Counted from the stretch's first letter, positions 1 to 8,894 are shown. The stretch: 64,000 nt of DNA from Granulosicoccus sp045106195 (GCA_045106195.1 JBGCEH010000001.1:144151-208150); one strand, 5' to 3'. The notes: generated by a model not told the origin, from the letters alone. Numbers and translations are program-made.

Positions 1-144
1 AGTCTTACAACGTGGGCAATGATCACCGCGATAAACGATCAGCACCGTCCACCGGCCTTTGTTATCGCCAATTCGCTCGGTACCACCCGACATCATCTTG
101 AATTCGATTGGTGGGAAAGGATTTGCCGGTTTGATAACTGCCAT
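1..144 (-). CDS. Thioredoxin-fold peroxiredoxin-like protein (5' end only)
   Basis: The first 48 residues of a minus-strand protein run off the left edge. It begins MAVIKPANPFPPIEF and reaches a strand-then-motif of the type VLIVYRGDHCPRC. The RGxxCPxC signature is that of the AhpC/TSA 'peroxiredoxin-like' branch, which has a CxxC in the place of the peroxidatic cysteine. The start ATG at 142-144 has no strong ribosome site upstream. The role is likely thiol redox or peroxide handling in the cytoplasm, but the rest of the domain is outside the window, so the exact subfamily is not determined. Confidence 0.7.
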   Translation of the reverse strand, partial: MAVIKPANPFPPIEFKMMSGGTERIGDNKGRWTVLIVYRGDHCPRCKT

Positions 145-573
145 TGAATTGTCCAGATGAGTGATGAAATTTCAGGGTGACTCGGGCTGATGCTATCAGA
201 TACAAATAAAGGACAGTCCGGATACCGTGGAAAATAAACGTGTCATTACTACAACGTCAGTGGATCAATAAAGTGCAACTCTTGCACGCTGGTTTGGATA
301 GACAGAACCTGAACTTAACAGCGTATTTCCAATTCCTGAATAATTTCGGCACTACAGATGTGGGGTTTATGGGTGTATGCGTTAGGGTGAAACTTCTGTT
401 GCGCCGATACGCTCTGTGTTCAATTATTCACTAAATCAATACAAGCCATCACTGGGAACGCGATAAACGAAAAACTTCGTGCGGCGACAGTGTCAGGGTT
501 CCTTTAGGAGATCAGAAGAAATACAATCAGCGGATAGGACAGCCCCATTCCCGGATTCAACTAAGAGAAAATA
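145..573. other. Intergenic region between divergent genes
   Basis: These 429 bases separate the leftward redoxin-like gene from the rightward flavoprotein gene and must hold both promoters. I see no hairpin, repeat or RNA gene. A 64-codon open frame at 240-434 has no ribosome site, no recognisable domain and an unnatural composition, so it is not called. Confidence 0.4.
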
Positions 574-1362
574 ATGGCAGCAAAGCGTAAAGCCAGAGAA
601 CTTACTGTGACAGCCACACGGCATGTCACGCCTAACATGCTCAGGTTGACTCTACACGGTGAGGATCTGAATGGATTTCCTGACGATGCGGAAGGTGCTT
701 ATTTCAAATTGGTTTTTGAGGGTACTGATGCACAAAGACCTGTAATGCGAACTTACACCGTGGCGAAGTTTCGTAAAGAACTGCAAGAGATCGACGTTGA
801 CTTCATGCTTCACAGCAACTCCAATGGCGTCACTGACGGTGTTGCAGCACCCTGGGCTATGCAGGCAAAAGTGGGCGATAGCATGTCGATTTTCGGGCCG
901 GGACCCGCAACGTATGTGAACAGTGAGGCAGACTGGTTTTTGCTCGCTGCCGACATGACGGCTTTGCCAGCGTTGACTGCCAACCTGGCGCTGTTACCGA
1001 GTAATGCGACGGGCTACATGGTGGTAGAGATCCTCGCTGAAGACGACAAGCAGGAACTTCCTGTGCCGAAAAACATGGAAGTCATATGGGTGGTCAACCC
1101 CCATGCAGGCTCCAATGACTCACCTTTGTTTGACGCCATCGGAAAATTACAATGGCTGGATGGTCAGGTAGCCGTGTGGACGGCCTGTGAATTCAAGACG
1201 ATGAAGAAGATTCGCCAGTACTACCGCGAGCAACGTTCCGTGCAGAAATCTCATCTTTATGTTTCCAGCTATTGGAAAAAAGGGCTTAAGGAAGAGGAGC
1301 ATAAAATAGCAAAGAAGGAGGACGGTGGCGGTGCAGCGGTTCCTCCACCACCTTCAGTTTGA
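574..1362 (+). CDS. Siderophore-interacting FAD reductase (SIP/ViuB family)
   Basis: A 262-residue flavoprotein of the siderophore-interacting protein family, which uses FAD and NAD(P)H to reduce ferric siderophores in the cytoplasm and release iron. Seen: an N-terminal FAD-binding barrel (about residues 10-120) with the flavin motif RTYTV near residue 70, the family's xxAxPWA segment near residue 93, and GPGP. A C-terminal NAD-binding part ends with the SIP signature YVSSYWKKGLKEEEH. The length fits the family. The C-terminal tail GGGAAVPPPPSV is low-complexity and unusual. The start ATG has only a weak upstream purine run. No siderophore receptor or synthesis gene lies next to it, so the iron substrate is unknown. 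Confidence 0.85.
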   Translation: MAAKRKARELTVTATRHVTPNMLRLTLHGEDLNGFPDDAEGAYFKLVFEGTDAQRPVMRTYTVAKFRKELQEIDVDFMLHSNSNGVTDGVAAPWAMQAKVGDSMSIFGPGPATYVNSEADWFLLAADMTALPALTANLALLPSNATGYMVVEILAEDDKQELPVPKNMEVIWVVNPHAGSNDSPLFDAIGKLQWLDGQVAVWTACEFKTMKKIRQYYREQRSVQKSHLYVSSYWKKGLKEEEHKIAKKEDGGGAAVPPPPSV

Positions 1363-1384
1363 ACAGGCACGAGGGACTGATAGC

Positions 1385-2002
1385 GTGACATGTTCAGCGT
1401 GTGGTGTGGGTAAGAACAAAGGGGATTACTGCAACTACTGTGGCACCTTGTACCCTGAGGCATTGAAGGCTGACCAGGCTCAATCTACTGCGCCTGTAAG
1501 TTCACTTGCCAGTAAGTATCAGGTTGAACGTACGCAGGATAGTCTGAGCATCTGGTGGAATTGGCGCAGCTTGCCATTGTTGGCGTTTCTTGCTTTCTCT
1601 GTGTTCTGGATGTACATCGCTACCAGTTCAGGCTCGATATGGCCCACACTCGTCGGGGTCGTCATGATTGTGTATATCGTCATTCAGTTTGTGAACCGAA
1701 CCACCATTAATGTGACTAATAATGGACTCAGCATTCATCATCGCCCTATTCCTTGTCGTAAGGGGTTTAAATTCCACGTTGGCAATATTCAGCAGATCTA
1801 CGTTTCAAAAGAACAAAAGCGTTCCAAGAATAGAATATGGCATGCCCCTGCTTTACAACTGGTAACCAGTGACGGAAAACGACACGCTATTTTGAAAGGT
1901 CAGTCCGAAACTGAGTTTGCGGATTTCGAAGCGCTACGTCGGAAGATTCTGTCAGAACTCGGGATTGAGCCGAGAAGTGCTTTTGGTGAGTTTTCAGAGT
2001 AA
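1385..2002 (+). CDS. Zinc-ribbon two-TM membrane protein with PH-like C-terminal domain
   Basis: A 205-residue protein of unknown function. The frame is open back to 1325, overlapping the 3' end of the upstream gene. I choose the GTG at 1385 because GAGG lies 10 bases before it and the protein then begins directly with a zinc ribbon (CSAC...CNYC in the first 20 residues). Two hydrophobic segments follow (about residues 60-100). A C-terminal strand-rich domain (about 110-190) has the pattern of bacterial PH-like (bPH) membrane-associated domains: a 'TINVTNNGLSI' opening, then alternating strands and a final helix. This suggests a small membrane protein with a cytosolic zinc finger. It lies 22 bp after the flavoprotein gene and may be co-transcribed. 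Confidence 0.6.
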   Translation: MTCSACGVGKNKGDYCNYCGTLYPEALKADQAQSTAPVSSLASKYQVERTQDSLSIWWNWRSLPLLAFLAFSVFWMYIATSSGSIWPTLVGVVMIVYIVIQFVNRTTINVTNNGLSIHHRPIPCRKGFKFHVGNIQQIYVSKEQKRSKNRIWHAPALQLVTSDGKRHAILKGQSETEFADFEALRRKILSELGIEPRSAFGEFSE

Positions 2003-2017
2003 GTTCATTTTGTATCA

Positions 2018-2926
2018 CTAATGCAAAGTTCCCTGAGACGCAGGTCCGTCATCATTTGTGGTCTCGTTGGTGGTTATACCTTTAAACAATGCAGCAACAT
2101 CAACCGGGTCATAGGCGTACAACGCATCGCAGAATTCGCAGGTGATTTCTACACTGCCCTGCTCTTCAACAATGCTGTCTACTTCGCTTTTGCCCAGGCC
2201 CGTCAGCATGCCATCGGTGCGCTCACGTGAGCAGCTGCAATGAAATAGGACAGGTTGTGGATCGAACAATCGAACACGTTCTTGGTGAAAGATTCGATGC
2301 AACAGCGTTTCTGCACTATCACGGCACAGTTCCTCGTCGGTCAGTGTCTCGCACAGAATCCTGGCACGTTGCCAACCATCGGCGTCATGATAGGTACGCT
2401 CTTCGACGGGCAGCTTCTGGATCAGGACACCGGCGGCCGAATGTTCGGATACGGCAAGGTAGAGCTCTGTAGGCAACTGTTCGCTTGTACGGAAATAGGT
2501 CTGCAGTGCGGCTGCCAGATTGTCGCCTTCCAAAGGCACGATGCCCTGGTAGGGTTCAGCCGTACGGTTGGCCTCGATGGTAATGATCATTCGCGCATCA
2601 GGACCAAATGCCGTTTGCAGATTTTTGCTGGCGGGTTCGGTACCCCAGCGCGCAAGACCACGAATATTTCCTTCGTTGGTGACTTGTACCACGAGTAGAT
2701 GAATAGGTCCTTCACCACGCACTTGCAGGGTCATTTTGCCATCAAATTTTATGGTACCGGCTAACAACGTGGCTGCGACGAAAGCCTCACCCAGAATCTG
2801 CTTGACCACGGGTGGGTAGTTGGTACGGGCTGTAGCCTCTTTCCAGGTTTCATCCAGCTGCACCAGCTCTCCGCGTGCGTCACACGAATCCACCATGAAT
2901 TTTTGTTGTACGTCTTGGTTGCGCAC
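2018..2926 (-). CDS. hslO: Redox-regulated chaperone Hsp33
   Basis: A 302-residue cytosolic holdase chaperone that is switched on by oxidative unfolding. The C-terminal redox switch is complete: HCSCS near residue 229 and CEFC near residue 263 give the CxC and CxxC zinc ligands. The N-terminal substrate-binding domain has the usual VRGEGP motif. The start is a GTG at 2926 with GGAG six bases upstream; that ribosome site lies inside the last codons of the preceding transporter gene, only three bases away, so the two genes are translationally close. It is the last gene of a gatC-gatA-gatB-transporter-hslO run on the minus strand. A charged and polar tail follows the zinc domain. Confidence 0.95.
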   Translation of the reverse strand: MRNQDVQQKFMVDSCDARGELVQLDETWKEATARTNYPPVVKQILGEAFVAATLLAGTIKFDGKMTLQVRGEGPIHLLVVQVTNEGNIRGLARWGTEPASKNLQTAFGPDARMIITIEANRTAEPYQGIVPLEGDNLAAALQTYFRTSEQLPTELYLAVSEHSAAGVLIQKLPVEERTYHDADGWQRARILCETLTDEELCRDSAETLLHRIFHQERVRLFDPQPVLFHCSCSRERTDGMLTGLGKSEVDSIVEEQGSVEITCEFCDALYAYDPVDVAALFKGITTNETTNDDGPASQGTLH

Positions 2927-2929
2927 GTT

Positions 2930-3886
2930 TTACTCCAGTCGGCGGTAAAAAAAATCACCTAACAACGGTGTCAGATACATCGGTATCTGGTAACAGGCGA
3001 TGAACAGCAATAAGGGTTCAGTGAAAGATACTGGCAATGCCGTTAAATACAAGGCAACGTTTCGATTACCGTAGATCACTCCGGTACCAATAATACGAGC
3101 AGGTTGATGTTTTATCACTCTGGCCGTACTCGCACCCAGTAGCTGGAATCCTGCATTTATGGTAACGGCTGCCGCAAGCGCGACGAGGAAATCGCGCATC
3201 GTTGTGTCCGGGGCATGTAATGCGCTCATAAGGCCGATGACCATCAAGGCAAGGGTAATGGCGGATGCGCCGTCCAGTGCTTGCAGGGATAACGAGAACT
3301 GGTTTTTTTTTGCAAAGCGCGTACTCAACACACCTGCGATGGTGGCTGTAAGGATTAACAACAATAGTTTCAGGGACGGCAGTAGCAGACCATTCAGCGG
3401 CTGGTCAGAGAACGCTATCATCAGAACCGGCAGGCATGTGAGTGGCAACAGAACGGTGCCGGCGATTAACCAGCGCAACGCCAGTGCGCCATCTCCCTTC
3501 AACAGGGTCACAAGGCTAGGGCTTCCGGATATGGGAGACGCAGCCGCTACGAGGGTTGCGGCCAAGCGCCAGATATCGGGCAAACCGATTAGCGTGGCCA
3601 GCGAGAATACCGCGAGTGGGAAGACAAGTTGCGCTATCAGTACGCGGGTGATGAGGGCCTGCCATTTGTCAGACTGTAAATCGCCGGAGACGCCGACGGC
3701 GTCTGATGTCAAAGCCCCGCTGCTCGCCAAACGGACGACTGAAAAAAAGAGCAACAGCCAGATGGATGGTCCGATCAGGCCGCTGAGAGGTTCTGCTGCC
3801 CATGGCAGTGTGAATCCTCCGACAAGACCCAGCGGCAGTACCCATCGCGCCTGCCTTCCACAGCACTCAAGGGCATGAAGGAGCAT
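2930..3886 (-). CDS. BASS-superfamily-like membrane transporter
   Basis: A 318-residue integral membrane protein with about nine or ten hydrophobic segments. The pattern resembles the bile acid/sodium symporter (BASS) and arsenite permease superfamily: a paired-helix repeat with small polar residues (ASPISGSPSLV near the middle, YGNRNVALYLTALP near the end). The YGNRNxAL segment matches the discontinuous helix of that fold. The substrate is unknown. It lies 25 bp after gatB and 3 bp before hslO, so it is probably in the same transcript; nothing in the sequence ties it functionally to amidotransferase or Hsp33. The ribosome site is weak, so the start is provisional. Confidence 0.65.
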   Translation of the reverse strand: MLLHALECCGRQARWVLPLGLVGGFTLPWAAEPLSGLIGPSIWLLLFFSVVRLASSGALTSDAVGVSGDLQSDKWQALITRVLIAQLVFPLAVFSLATLIGLPDIWRLAATLVAAASPISGSPSLVTLLKGDGALALRWLIAGTVLLPLTCLPVLMIAFSDQPLNGLLLPSLKLLLLILTATIAGVLSTRFAKKNQFSLSLQALDGASAITLALMVIGLMSALHAPDTTMRDFLVALAAAVTINAGFQLLGASTARVIKHQPARIIGTGVIYGNRNVALYLTALPVSFTEPLLLFIACYQIPMYLTPLLGDFFYRRLE

Positions 3887-3911
3887 CAGTTTATCTGACT
3901 GGAGTCACTCA

Positions 3912-5348
3912 CTACCCTTTGAGCTTTTCCCTGAGTATCTTATTCAACTGCGCCGGATTGGCTTTGCCTTTTGATGCTTTCATGACAGCACCAACGAAGA
4001 ATGACAGCAATTTTTCCTTGCCGGCACGGTACTCGGCAAGTTGCGATGGGTTGGCTGCAATTACCTCGTCAATCATGGCCTCGATAGCACCGGTATCGCT
4101 GATCTGTTTAAGCCCACGGGCATCAATGATGGCATCGACGTTGGTTTCTCCGGACCATAGGGCGTCGAATACTTGCTTGCCGAGTTTTCCGGATAGCGTA
4201 CCGTCATCAACACGGTTTATCAGCATACCCAATTCGGTAGCGGCAACAGGCATGTCAGACAGCTCAACATCCTCTTTGTTCATTCGCCCGAAAACCTCAC
4301 CGAGCACCCAGTTTGAGGCAAGTTTAGGCGCGAAACCTTGACCTTCCAGCACAGCTTCGAAGTAGTTGGCAGTTAGTTTGTCGGAGCACAATGCCTGTGC
4401 ATCATCAGGCGGTATGCCCAGATCATCGATAAAGCGCTGACGGCGCACTGCCGGTAATTCAGGCATGGTCTTTGCCACGGCTTCGATAAAAGCATCATCG
4501 ATGACCAGTGGCGGCAAGTCAGGGTCAGGGAAGTAGCGATAGTCATTGGCCTCCTCCTTCGAGCGCATGGAGCGGGTCTCATCCTTGTCCGCATCGTACA
4601 AACGGGTTTCCTGAACGATGCTGCCACCATCTTCCAGAATGTCAATCTGTCGCTCTACTTCGAAATCGATAGCTCTTTCCAGAAAACGGAAGGAGTTGAC
4701 GTTTTTGATTTCGGTTCGTGTGCCCAGCTTCTCAGAACCCACCGGGCGAACAGACACGTTGGCATCACAGCGGAATGAGCCTTCCTGCATGTTGCCATCG
4801 CAGATGTCTATGTATTGCACCAGCGAGTGGATGTAACGAGCATAGGCTACCGCCTCGGTGGCTGAACGCATGTCGGGCTCGGAGACGATTTCCAGCAGAG
4901 GGGTTCCAGCGCGATTCAAATCGATGCCTGTAGAGCCTTCGAACAGGTCGTGGACAGATTTGCCTGCGTCTTCCTCCAAGTGTGCACGGGTAAGGCCGAT
5001 GCGCTTTTCAGTGCCATCAGGGAGAGTGACGGTGATTGCGCCCTCGCCGACTATCGGATGCGACATCTGGCTGATTTGATAGCCTTTAGGCAGATCGGGA
5101 TAGAAGTAGTTCTTGCGCGCGAATACGGAGTATTTGCCGATGTGTGCGTCGGTTGCCAGTGCGAATTTGACTGCCATGCGAACAACGTCTTTGTTGACCA
5201 CTGGCAATACACCCGGAAGACCCAGGTCCACAGCGCTTGCCTGTGTATTGGGCTCCGACCCAAAGGCTGTTGAAGCCGTCGAAAATATCTTTGATCGAGT
5301 TGCCAGCTGCGCGTGAATTTCAAGCCCGATGACGGTTTCCCATTCCAT
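3912..5348 (-). CDS. gatB: Aspartyl/glutamyl-tRNA amidotransferase subunit B
   Basis: Subunit B of GatCAB, the ATP-dependent enzyme that converts Asp-tRNA(Asn) or Glu-tRNA(Gln) to Asn-tRNA or Gln-tRNA using ammonia from GatA. The kinase-like core begins with EWETVIGLEIHAQL and carries the family motifs DLGLPGVLPVVN, EDAGKS and DLNRAGTPLLEIV; the C-terminal tRNA-binding YqeY-like domain ends in PAQLNKILREKL. The frame is open to 5420, inside gatA. I choose ATG 5348 because GAGG lies eight bases upstream and homologues start at this MEWE; an ATG six bases earlier is also possible. The protein is 478 residues, normal for the family. Confidence 0.96.
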   Translation of the reverse strand: MEWETVIGLEIHAQLATRSKIFSTASTAFGSEPNTQASAVDLGLPGVLPVVNKDVVRMAVKFALATDAHIGKYSVFARKNYFYPDLPKGYQISQMSHPIVGEGAITVTLPDGTEKRIGLTRAHLEEDAGKSVHDLFEGSTGIDLNRAGTPLLEIVSEPDMRSATEAVAYARYIHSLVQYIDICDGNMQEGSFRCDANVSVRPVGSEKLGTRTEIKNVNSFRFLERAIDFEVERQIDILEDGGSIVQETRLYDADKDETRSMRSKEEANDYRYFPDPDLPPLVIDDAFIEAVAKTMPELPAVRRQRFIDDLGIPPDDAQALCSDKLTANYFEAVLEGQGFAPKLASNWVLGEVFGRMNKEDVELSDMPVAATELGMLINRVDDGTLSGKLGKQVFDALWSGETNVDAIIDARGLKQISDTGAIEAMIDEVIAANPSQLAEYRAGKEKLLSFFVGAVMKASKGKANPAQLNKILREKLKG

Positions 5349-5358
5349 AGCCATACCC

Positions 5359-6816
5359 TCACTCAATGCCGGCTGGTGACTGCGCATGCCAGTCGGTGAT
5401 CTGCTGGTATCGATGCGCAATGTTCAAAAGCTGCGCCTCTTCATAGGCAGGCGCAACCAGTTGCAGACCGATGGGTAGGCCTTCGCTAAATCCGCACGGC
5501 ACAGATATACCCGGCAGACCGCTGAGATTAGCTGATACGGTAAACAGATCGTTCAGGTACATACTGGTGGGGTCACTGTGTTTTTCTCCGCTTTTGAAGG
5601 CGGTGGTAGGCGTTGTCGGACCCGCGATAAGATCAACATTCTTGAAGGCTTCAGAGAAATCGTTGCTCACGAGCTGCCGCACTTGTTGAGCTTTCAGATA
5701 ATAGGCATCGTAGTAGCCGGCAGACAAGGCATAAGCACCGATCAGTATCCGGCGCTTGACCTCTTTGCCAAAGCCTTCGCCGCGCGTGCGCGTATAGAGA
5801 TCTTCCAGATTTTGCGGGTTTTCGCAGCGATAGCCGAAACGTACACCGTCGAATCGCGATAGGTTGCTGGATGCTTCTGCCGGTGCTATGACATAGTAGG
5901 CTGGAATACAGTGTTGCTGGTTAGGCAAGCTGACGGGTTTTAGCACCGCACCGGCTTTTTCCAGTTCGGCAAGCGCTGACTGGACATGCGTTGCTATTAC
6001 AGGGTCAAGGCCTTGACCGAAGTACTCATTAGGAATGCCGATACGCAGACCGTTGAGATCGTTTTCGAGGGCGACACTGAAATCCGGTACCGCGGCTGTA
6101 CTGCTGGTGGAATCTCTGACATCGTGTCCAGACATGGCTTGTAACAATAAAGCACAGTCTTCGGCTGTGCGGGCCATGGGTCCGCCCTGATCAAGACTGG
6201 ACGCAAAGGCGATCATCCCGTAGCGCGATACTCGGCCATAGGTTGGCTTGATGCCGGTGATTCCACAGAAGGCCGCAGGTTGCCGGATGGATCCGCCCGT
6301 GTCGGTACCAGTGGCGCCAGACGCCAGTTGGGCAGCGACGAGGGCAGCACTGCCACCGGATGACCCGCCAGGCACCCTGTCGTGTTGCCAGGGATTGGCC
6401 ACGGGTCCGTAGTAGCTGTTTTCGTTGGAGGATCCCATGGCGAATTCATCCATGTTGGCCTTGCCCAGCATAACGACCCCGGCGGAACTCAGCTTGTCGA
6501 CCACAGTGGCGTTATAAGGCGCTTTAAAATTCTCCAGAATTCGCGAGCCGCAGGTGGTGGCAATTCCTTTTGTACAGAAAATATCCTTGTGTGCGATGGG
6601 AATACCTGTGAGGGGGCCTGCATTTCCAGATGCGCGGGTATTGTCAGCTTTCACGGCTGCGGCTTTAGCGCCTTCCACATCCACATGCAGATAGGCATTG
6701 ATTGCGGGGTTAAGGCGTTCAATGCGCTCAAGATAGTGATTGACCAGCTCCGCACTGCTTATCTCGGAAGTCTGGAGCATGGCGGCCTGCTGGGCCAGTG
6801 TCTTTTGCGAAATCAT
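5359..6816 (-). CDS. gatA: Aspartyl/glutamyl-tRNA amidotransferase subunit A
   Basis: The 485-residue glutaminase subunit of GatCAB, an amidase-signature enzyme. The catalytic triad is visible: Lys77 in AHKDIF, the cis-Ser at about 152 in GGSSGGSAA and Ser176 in TDTGGSIRQP. The start ATG overlaps the gatC stop in an ATGA arrangement (6813-6816), so the two are translationally coupled, and gatB follows 10 bases after the stop. Length and motif spacing are normal for a true GatA rather than a generic amidase. Confidence 0.97.
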   Translation of the reverse strand: MISQKTLAQQAAMLQTSEISSAELVNHYLERIERLNPAINAYLHVDVEGAKAAAVKADNTRASGNAGPLTGIPIAHKDIFCTKGIATTCGSRILENFKAPYNATVVDKLSSAGVVMLGKANMDEFAMGSSNENSYYGPVANPWQHDRVPGGSSGGSAALVAAQLASGATGTDTGGSIRQPAAFCGITGIKPTYGRVSRYGMIAFASSLDQGGPMARTAEDCALLLQAMSGHDVRDSTSSTAAVPDFSVALENDLNGLRIGIPNEYFGQGLDPVIATHVQSALAELEKAGAVLKPVSLPNQQHCIPAYYVIAPAEASSNLSRFDGVRFGYRCENPQNLEDLYTRTRGEGFGKEVKRRILIGAYALSAGYYDAYYLKAQQVRQLVSNDFSEAFKNVDLIAGPTTPTTAFKSGEKHSDPTSMYLNDLFTVSANLSGLPGISVPCGFSEGLPIGLQLVAPAYEEAQLLNIAHRYQQITDWHAQSPAGIE

Positions 6817-7100
6817 TCGATTACTCTCGGCACGAGGAAATAGCCGTCCCGGGTTTCAGGGGCCGGCGCCTGAAGGATTTCGCGCTGGTCGATCTCGGTG
6901 ACCTCATCTTCGCGCAGCCACAGGCTTGCACTGGCAGGATGGGCCATGGGCTCGACGCCTTTAGTGTCGATGGCCTGTAACTGCTCCACCAGAGAAAGAA
7001 CACTGGAAACGTCAGCCGCCAGCGGTGCCAGATCATCGGGCTCTATACCAACGCGCGCCAGATGCGCGATGGCTGCAATATCATCAGGAGTTAATGCCAC
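6813..7100 (-). CDS. gatC: Aspartyl/glutamyl-tRNA amidotransferase subunit C
   Basis: The small subunit that wraps GatA and GatB together. It begins with ALTPDDIAAIAHLARV and contains the C-terminal PxxETRDGYFxVPRVIE motif typical of GatC. The frame is open up to 7139, but I choose the GTG at 7100: AAGG lies six bases upstream and the resulting 95 residues match the family length. It is the first gene of the minus-strand operon, so the promoter should lie in the 100 bases between it and the divergent slyX. Confidence 0.95.
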   Translation of the reverse strand: MALTPDDIAAIAHLARVGIEPDDLAPLAADVSSVLSLVEQLQAIDTKGVEPMAHPASASLWLREDEVTEIDQREILQAPAPETRDGYFLVPRVIE

Positions 7101-7201
7101 GGTATGCCTTCGGAGGAAGTAAACGGGCAAACGTATCATAAATAGGTTTGCAACTGCCTTGTCAAATGGTCAAAATTACCCGCCTAGTCAGGAATCAACT
7201 C

Positions 7202-7420
7202 GTGTCAAGCAACGAATACAGCCAGCGCATCGAAACCCTTGAACTCAAACTCATGGATCTCGAGAACACCGTCCAGGAGCTCAATGAGGTCATCCTCCGT
7301 CAGTATCGGGACATCGAACGTTTGCAACTGCAGCAGGAGGAGTTATTGCGCCATTCGACAGGTGGAGCACCATCCGGGGCCGTGCCAACCGCTATTGATG
7401 AACTGCCGCCACATTACTAG
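7202..7420 (+). CDS. slyX: SlyX family coiled-coil protein
   Basis: A 72-residue protein that is almost entirely one predicted coiled coil (IETLELKLMDLENTVQELN and onward) and ends with the SlyX hallmark PPHY. SlyX has no established biochemical role. The GTG at 7202 is preferred over ATGs at 7148 and 7166 because AGGA lies eight bases upstream and the length then matches the family. It is divergent from gatC. Confidence 0.85.
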   Translation: MSSNEYSQRIETLELKLMDLENTVQELNEVILRQYRDIERLQLQQEELLRHSTGGAPSGAVPTAIDELPPHY

Positions 7421-7442
7421 ATTGCCTCGGGCAATAGCTGGC

Positions 7443-8036
7443 CTAGCGGCCGAGAATAAGGGTCATGCCGTCTATTGCGTATTGCGGTACTTTAAGGTTT
7501 TCGGTCGCGTATTGGCCGCTGTAAACGCGCCCGGCAAGATCGTATCGATCCTTACCGCAACTGTCCATGAATCCACCGCTCCACGGGCGCTCCTGAAAAC
7601 TCTCACTGCTTGCAGGGACATGCGCAACGGTGCATCCCTGCCCTGTGCCGAGGGCTATGGCAACAAAGTAGTCAACCGATTCGGATCGAAGCGCATTTTT
7701 GGCGAAAGCGGGTTGTTCGGAGCGGGCAGAATCCGGATCCATAAGGCGGCTATCACCTGTGCGCAAAGAGACTATATCAGCATCACTTCGTCGATACACC
7801 AGCACAGGACGGCCTTCCCACGTCATAAAGTCAATCTCGCCAGGCTCAATATTGCTGATGTCCACCCGCAGGCTCGGCACACTGGGCACCTCTCCATCCC
7901 CAGACATTATGGCCGATACGAAGACGTACGCGACACCTGCAAAACCAAGGTACATCATCATCTTGGCAGCCACTCTCAACCTAAGACGTCGTCTGGCGTC
8001 TTCGCTTGTTGCGGGTTTTATGTGGGAATTCTGCAC
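7443..8036 (-). CDS. Rieske-fold membrane protein lacking Fe-S ligands
   Basis: A protein of about 197 residues that reads like the ubiquinol-cytochrome c reductase Rieske subunit. It has a basic N-terminus, one membrane anchor (MMMYLGFAGVAYVFVSA), the strand motif VDISNIEPGE..MTWEGRPVLVY, and a C-terminal run YDLAGRVYSGQYATENLKVP that matches the Rieske YDxxGRxxxGPAPxNLxVP segment. The cluster motifs are not conserved: CTHxGC is replaced by GCTVAHVP and CPCH by MDSCGKD, so most of the Cys/His ligands and the usual disulfide pair are gone. It probably cannot hold a 2Fe-2S cluster. No cytochrome b or c1 gene is adjacent. The frame is open to a GTG at 8099, but that would overlap the start of divergent rsmJ; GTG 8036 is chosen with low certainty. 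Confidence 0.65.
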   Translation of the reverse strand: MQNSHIKPATSEDARRRLRLRVAAKMMMYLGFAGVAYVFVSAIMSGDGEVPSVPSLRVDISNIEPGEIDFMTWEGRPVLVYRRSDADIVSLRTGDSRLMDPDSARSEQPAFAKNALRSESVDYFVAIALGTGQGCTVAHVPASSESFQERPWSGGFMDSCGKDRYDLAGRVYSGQYATENLKVPQYAIDGMTLILGR

Positions 8037-8077
8037 AGCGATGGACGGATGAAAACCGGTATGCAGAGTGTACGTTA

Positions 8078-8848
8078 ATGATGGATGTATGGACGCCACC
8101 GACGGTTGTTACCTCTGAGCGGATGAACCACGCTCGGCTGGACCCAGACTATAGAGCAGACAAGGACTGGTTACTGACTCGCGAAGATTCACAGGCGTCG
8201 GCCTTGTCATTGGTTCGGCCAGATGGCGTCAGTCTGACAATTGATTTCACTGCTGGTAAGGCCAGGTATCGCACCACGCAGAGTGGCATGGGGGCTCAGG
8301 CATTGTCGAGGGCGCTAGGGGTCAAGCAATTCAAGAAAATAAATGGCTATAGTCCCACTATTGTTGACGCTACCGGTGGCCTTGGCCAGGACGCGTGGGC
8401 GTTGGCCTCTACAGGCTGCACGCTAATCCTGATTGAGCAACATGACATTGTTCACGCCTTGCTGGCAGACGGGCTTGAGCGTGCACTGGCGAATGACGAA
8501 TGCGCAGCTGTTGCAAAGCGTATTACTCTGCTGCAGGGTGAGGCGACCGAGAAACTGGATGCATTGCCCATGAACAATGTACATGCCATCTACCTTGACC
8601 CGATGTACCCGGAAAGACGCAAAAAAGCCAACAGCAAGAAAGGAATGCAATTTCTACACGCCCTGCTTGGCCCACCCTCTACAAATGACCCTGCACTGCT
8701 TCTTGCAGCTTTGGACTCTGGTGTTTCCAGGGTAGTCGTGAAACGGCCTAAAGGCGCCCCCTTGCTGGCAGGGACCGAGCAGTTCAGAGGTCAGAGAACC
8801 GTCATTGAATCGCCGAATACCCGGTATGACGTTTATCACAGCAAGTGA
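8078..8848 (+). CDS. rsmJ: 16S rRNA m2G1516 methyltransferase
   Basis: A SAM-dependent guanine-N2 methyltransferase acting on position 1516 of 16S rRNA in the small subunit. Seen: the RsmJ-type SAM site DATGGLGQDAWALAS near residue 95, the catalytic-region motif YLDPMYPERRKK, and VKRPKGAPLL near the C-terminus. The start is one of two adjacent ATGs at 8078 and 8081, giving 255-256 residues as in homologues; no strong ribosome site separates them. The gene is divergent from the Rieske-like gene and convergent with yajQ. Confidence 0.92.
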   Translation: MMDVWTPPTVVTSERMNHARLDPDYRADKDWLLTREDSQASALSLVRPDGVSLTIDFTAGKARYRTTQSGMGAQALSRALGVKQFKKINGYSPTIVDATGGLGQDAWALASTGCTLILIEQHDIVHALLADGLERALANDECAAVAKRITLLQGEATEKLDALPMNNVHAIYLDPMYPERRKKANSKKGMQFLHALLGPPSTNDPALLLAALDSGVSRVVVKRPKGAPLLAGTEQFRGQRTVIESPNTRYDVYHSK

Positions 8849-8894
8849 TTGCCAGGTGCTTGCGCGACAGAAACAATTCCGGCCACGCAAGCTC

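Noticed and set aside
240..434. 64-codon open frame before the siderophore-reductase gene
   Set aside because: No ribosome site, no domain, and the composition is not protein-like.
3159..3878. 239-codon open frame opposite the BASS-like transporter
   Set aside because: It is the antisense of a clear membrane protein; the Arg/Ser/Ala-rich translation is typical of a shadow frame.
8858..8892. 7-bp inverted repeat between rsmJ and yajQ as a terminator
   Set aside because: The stem is short, the loop is 21 bases and no T-run follows.
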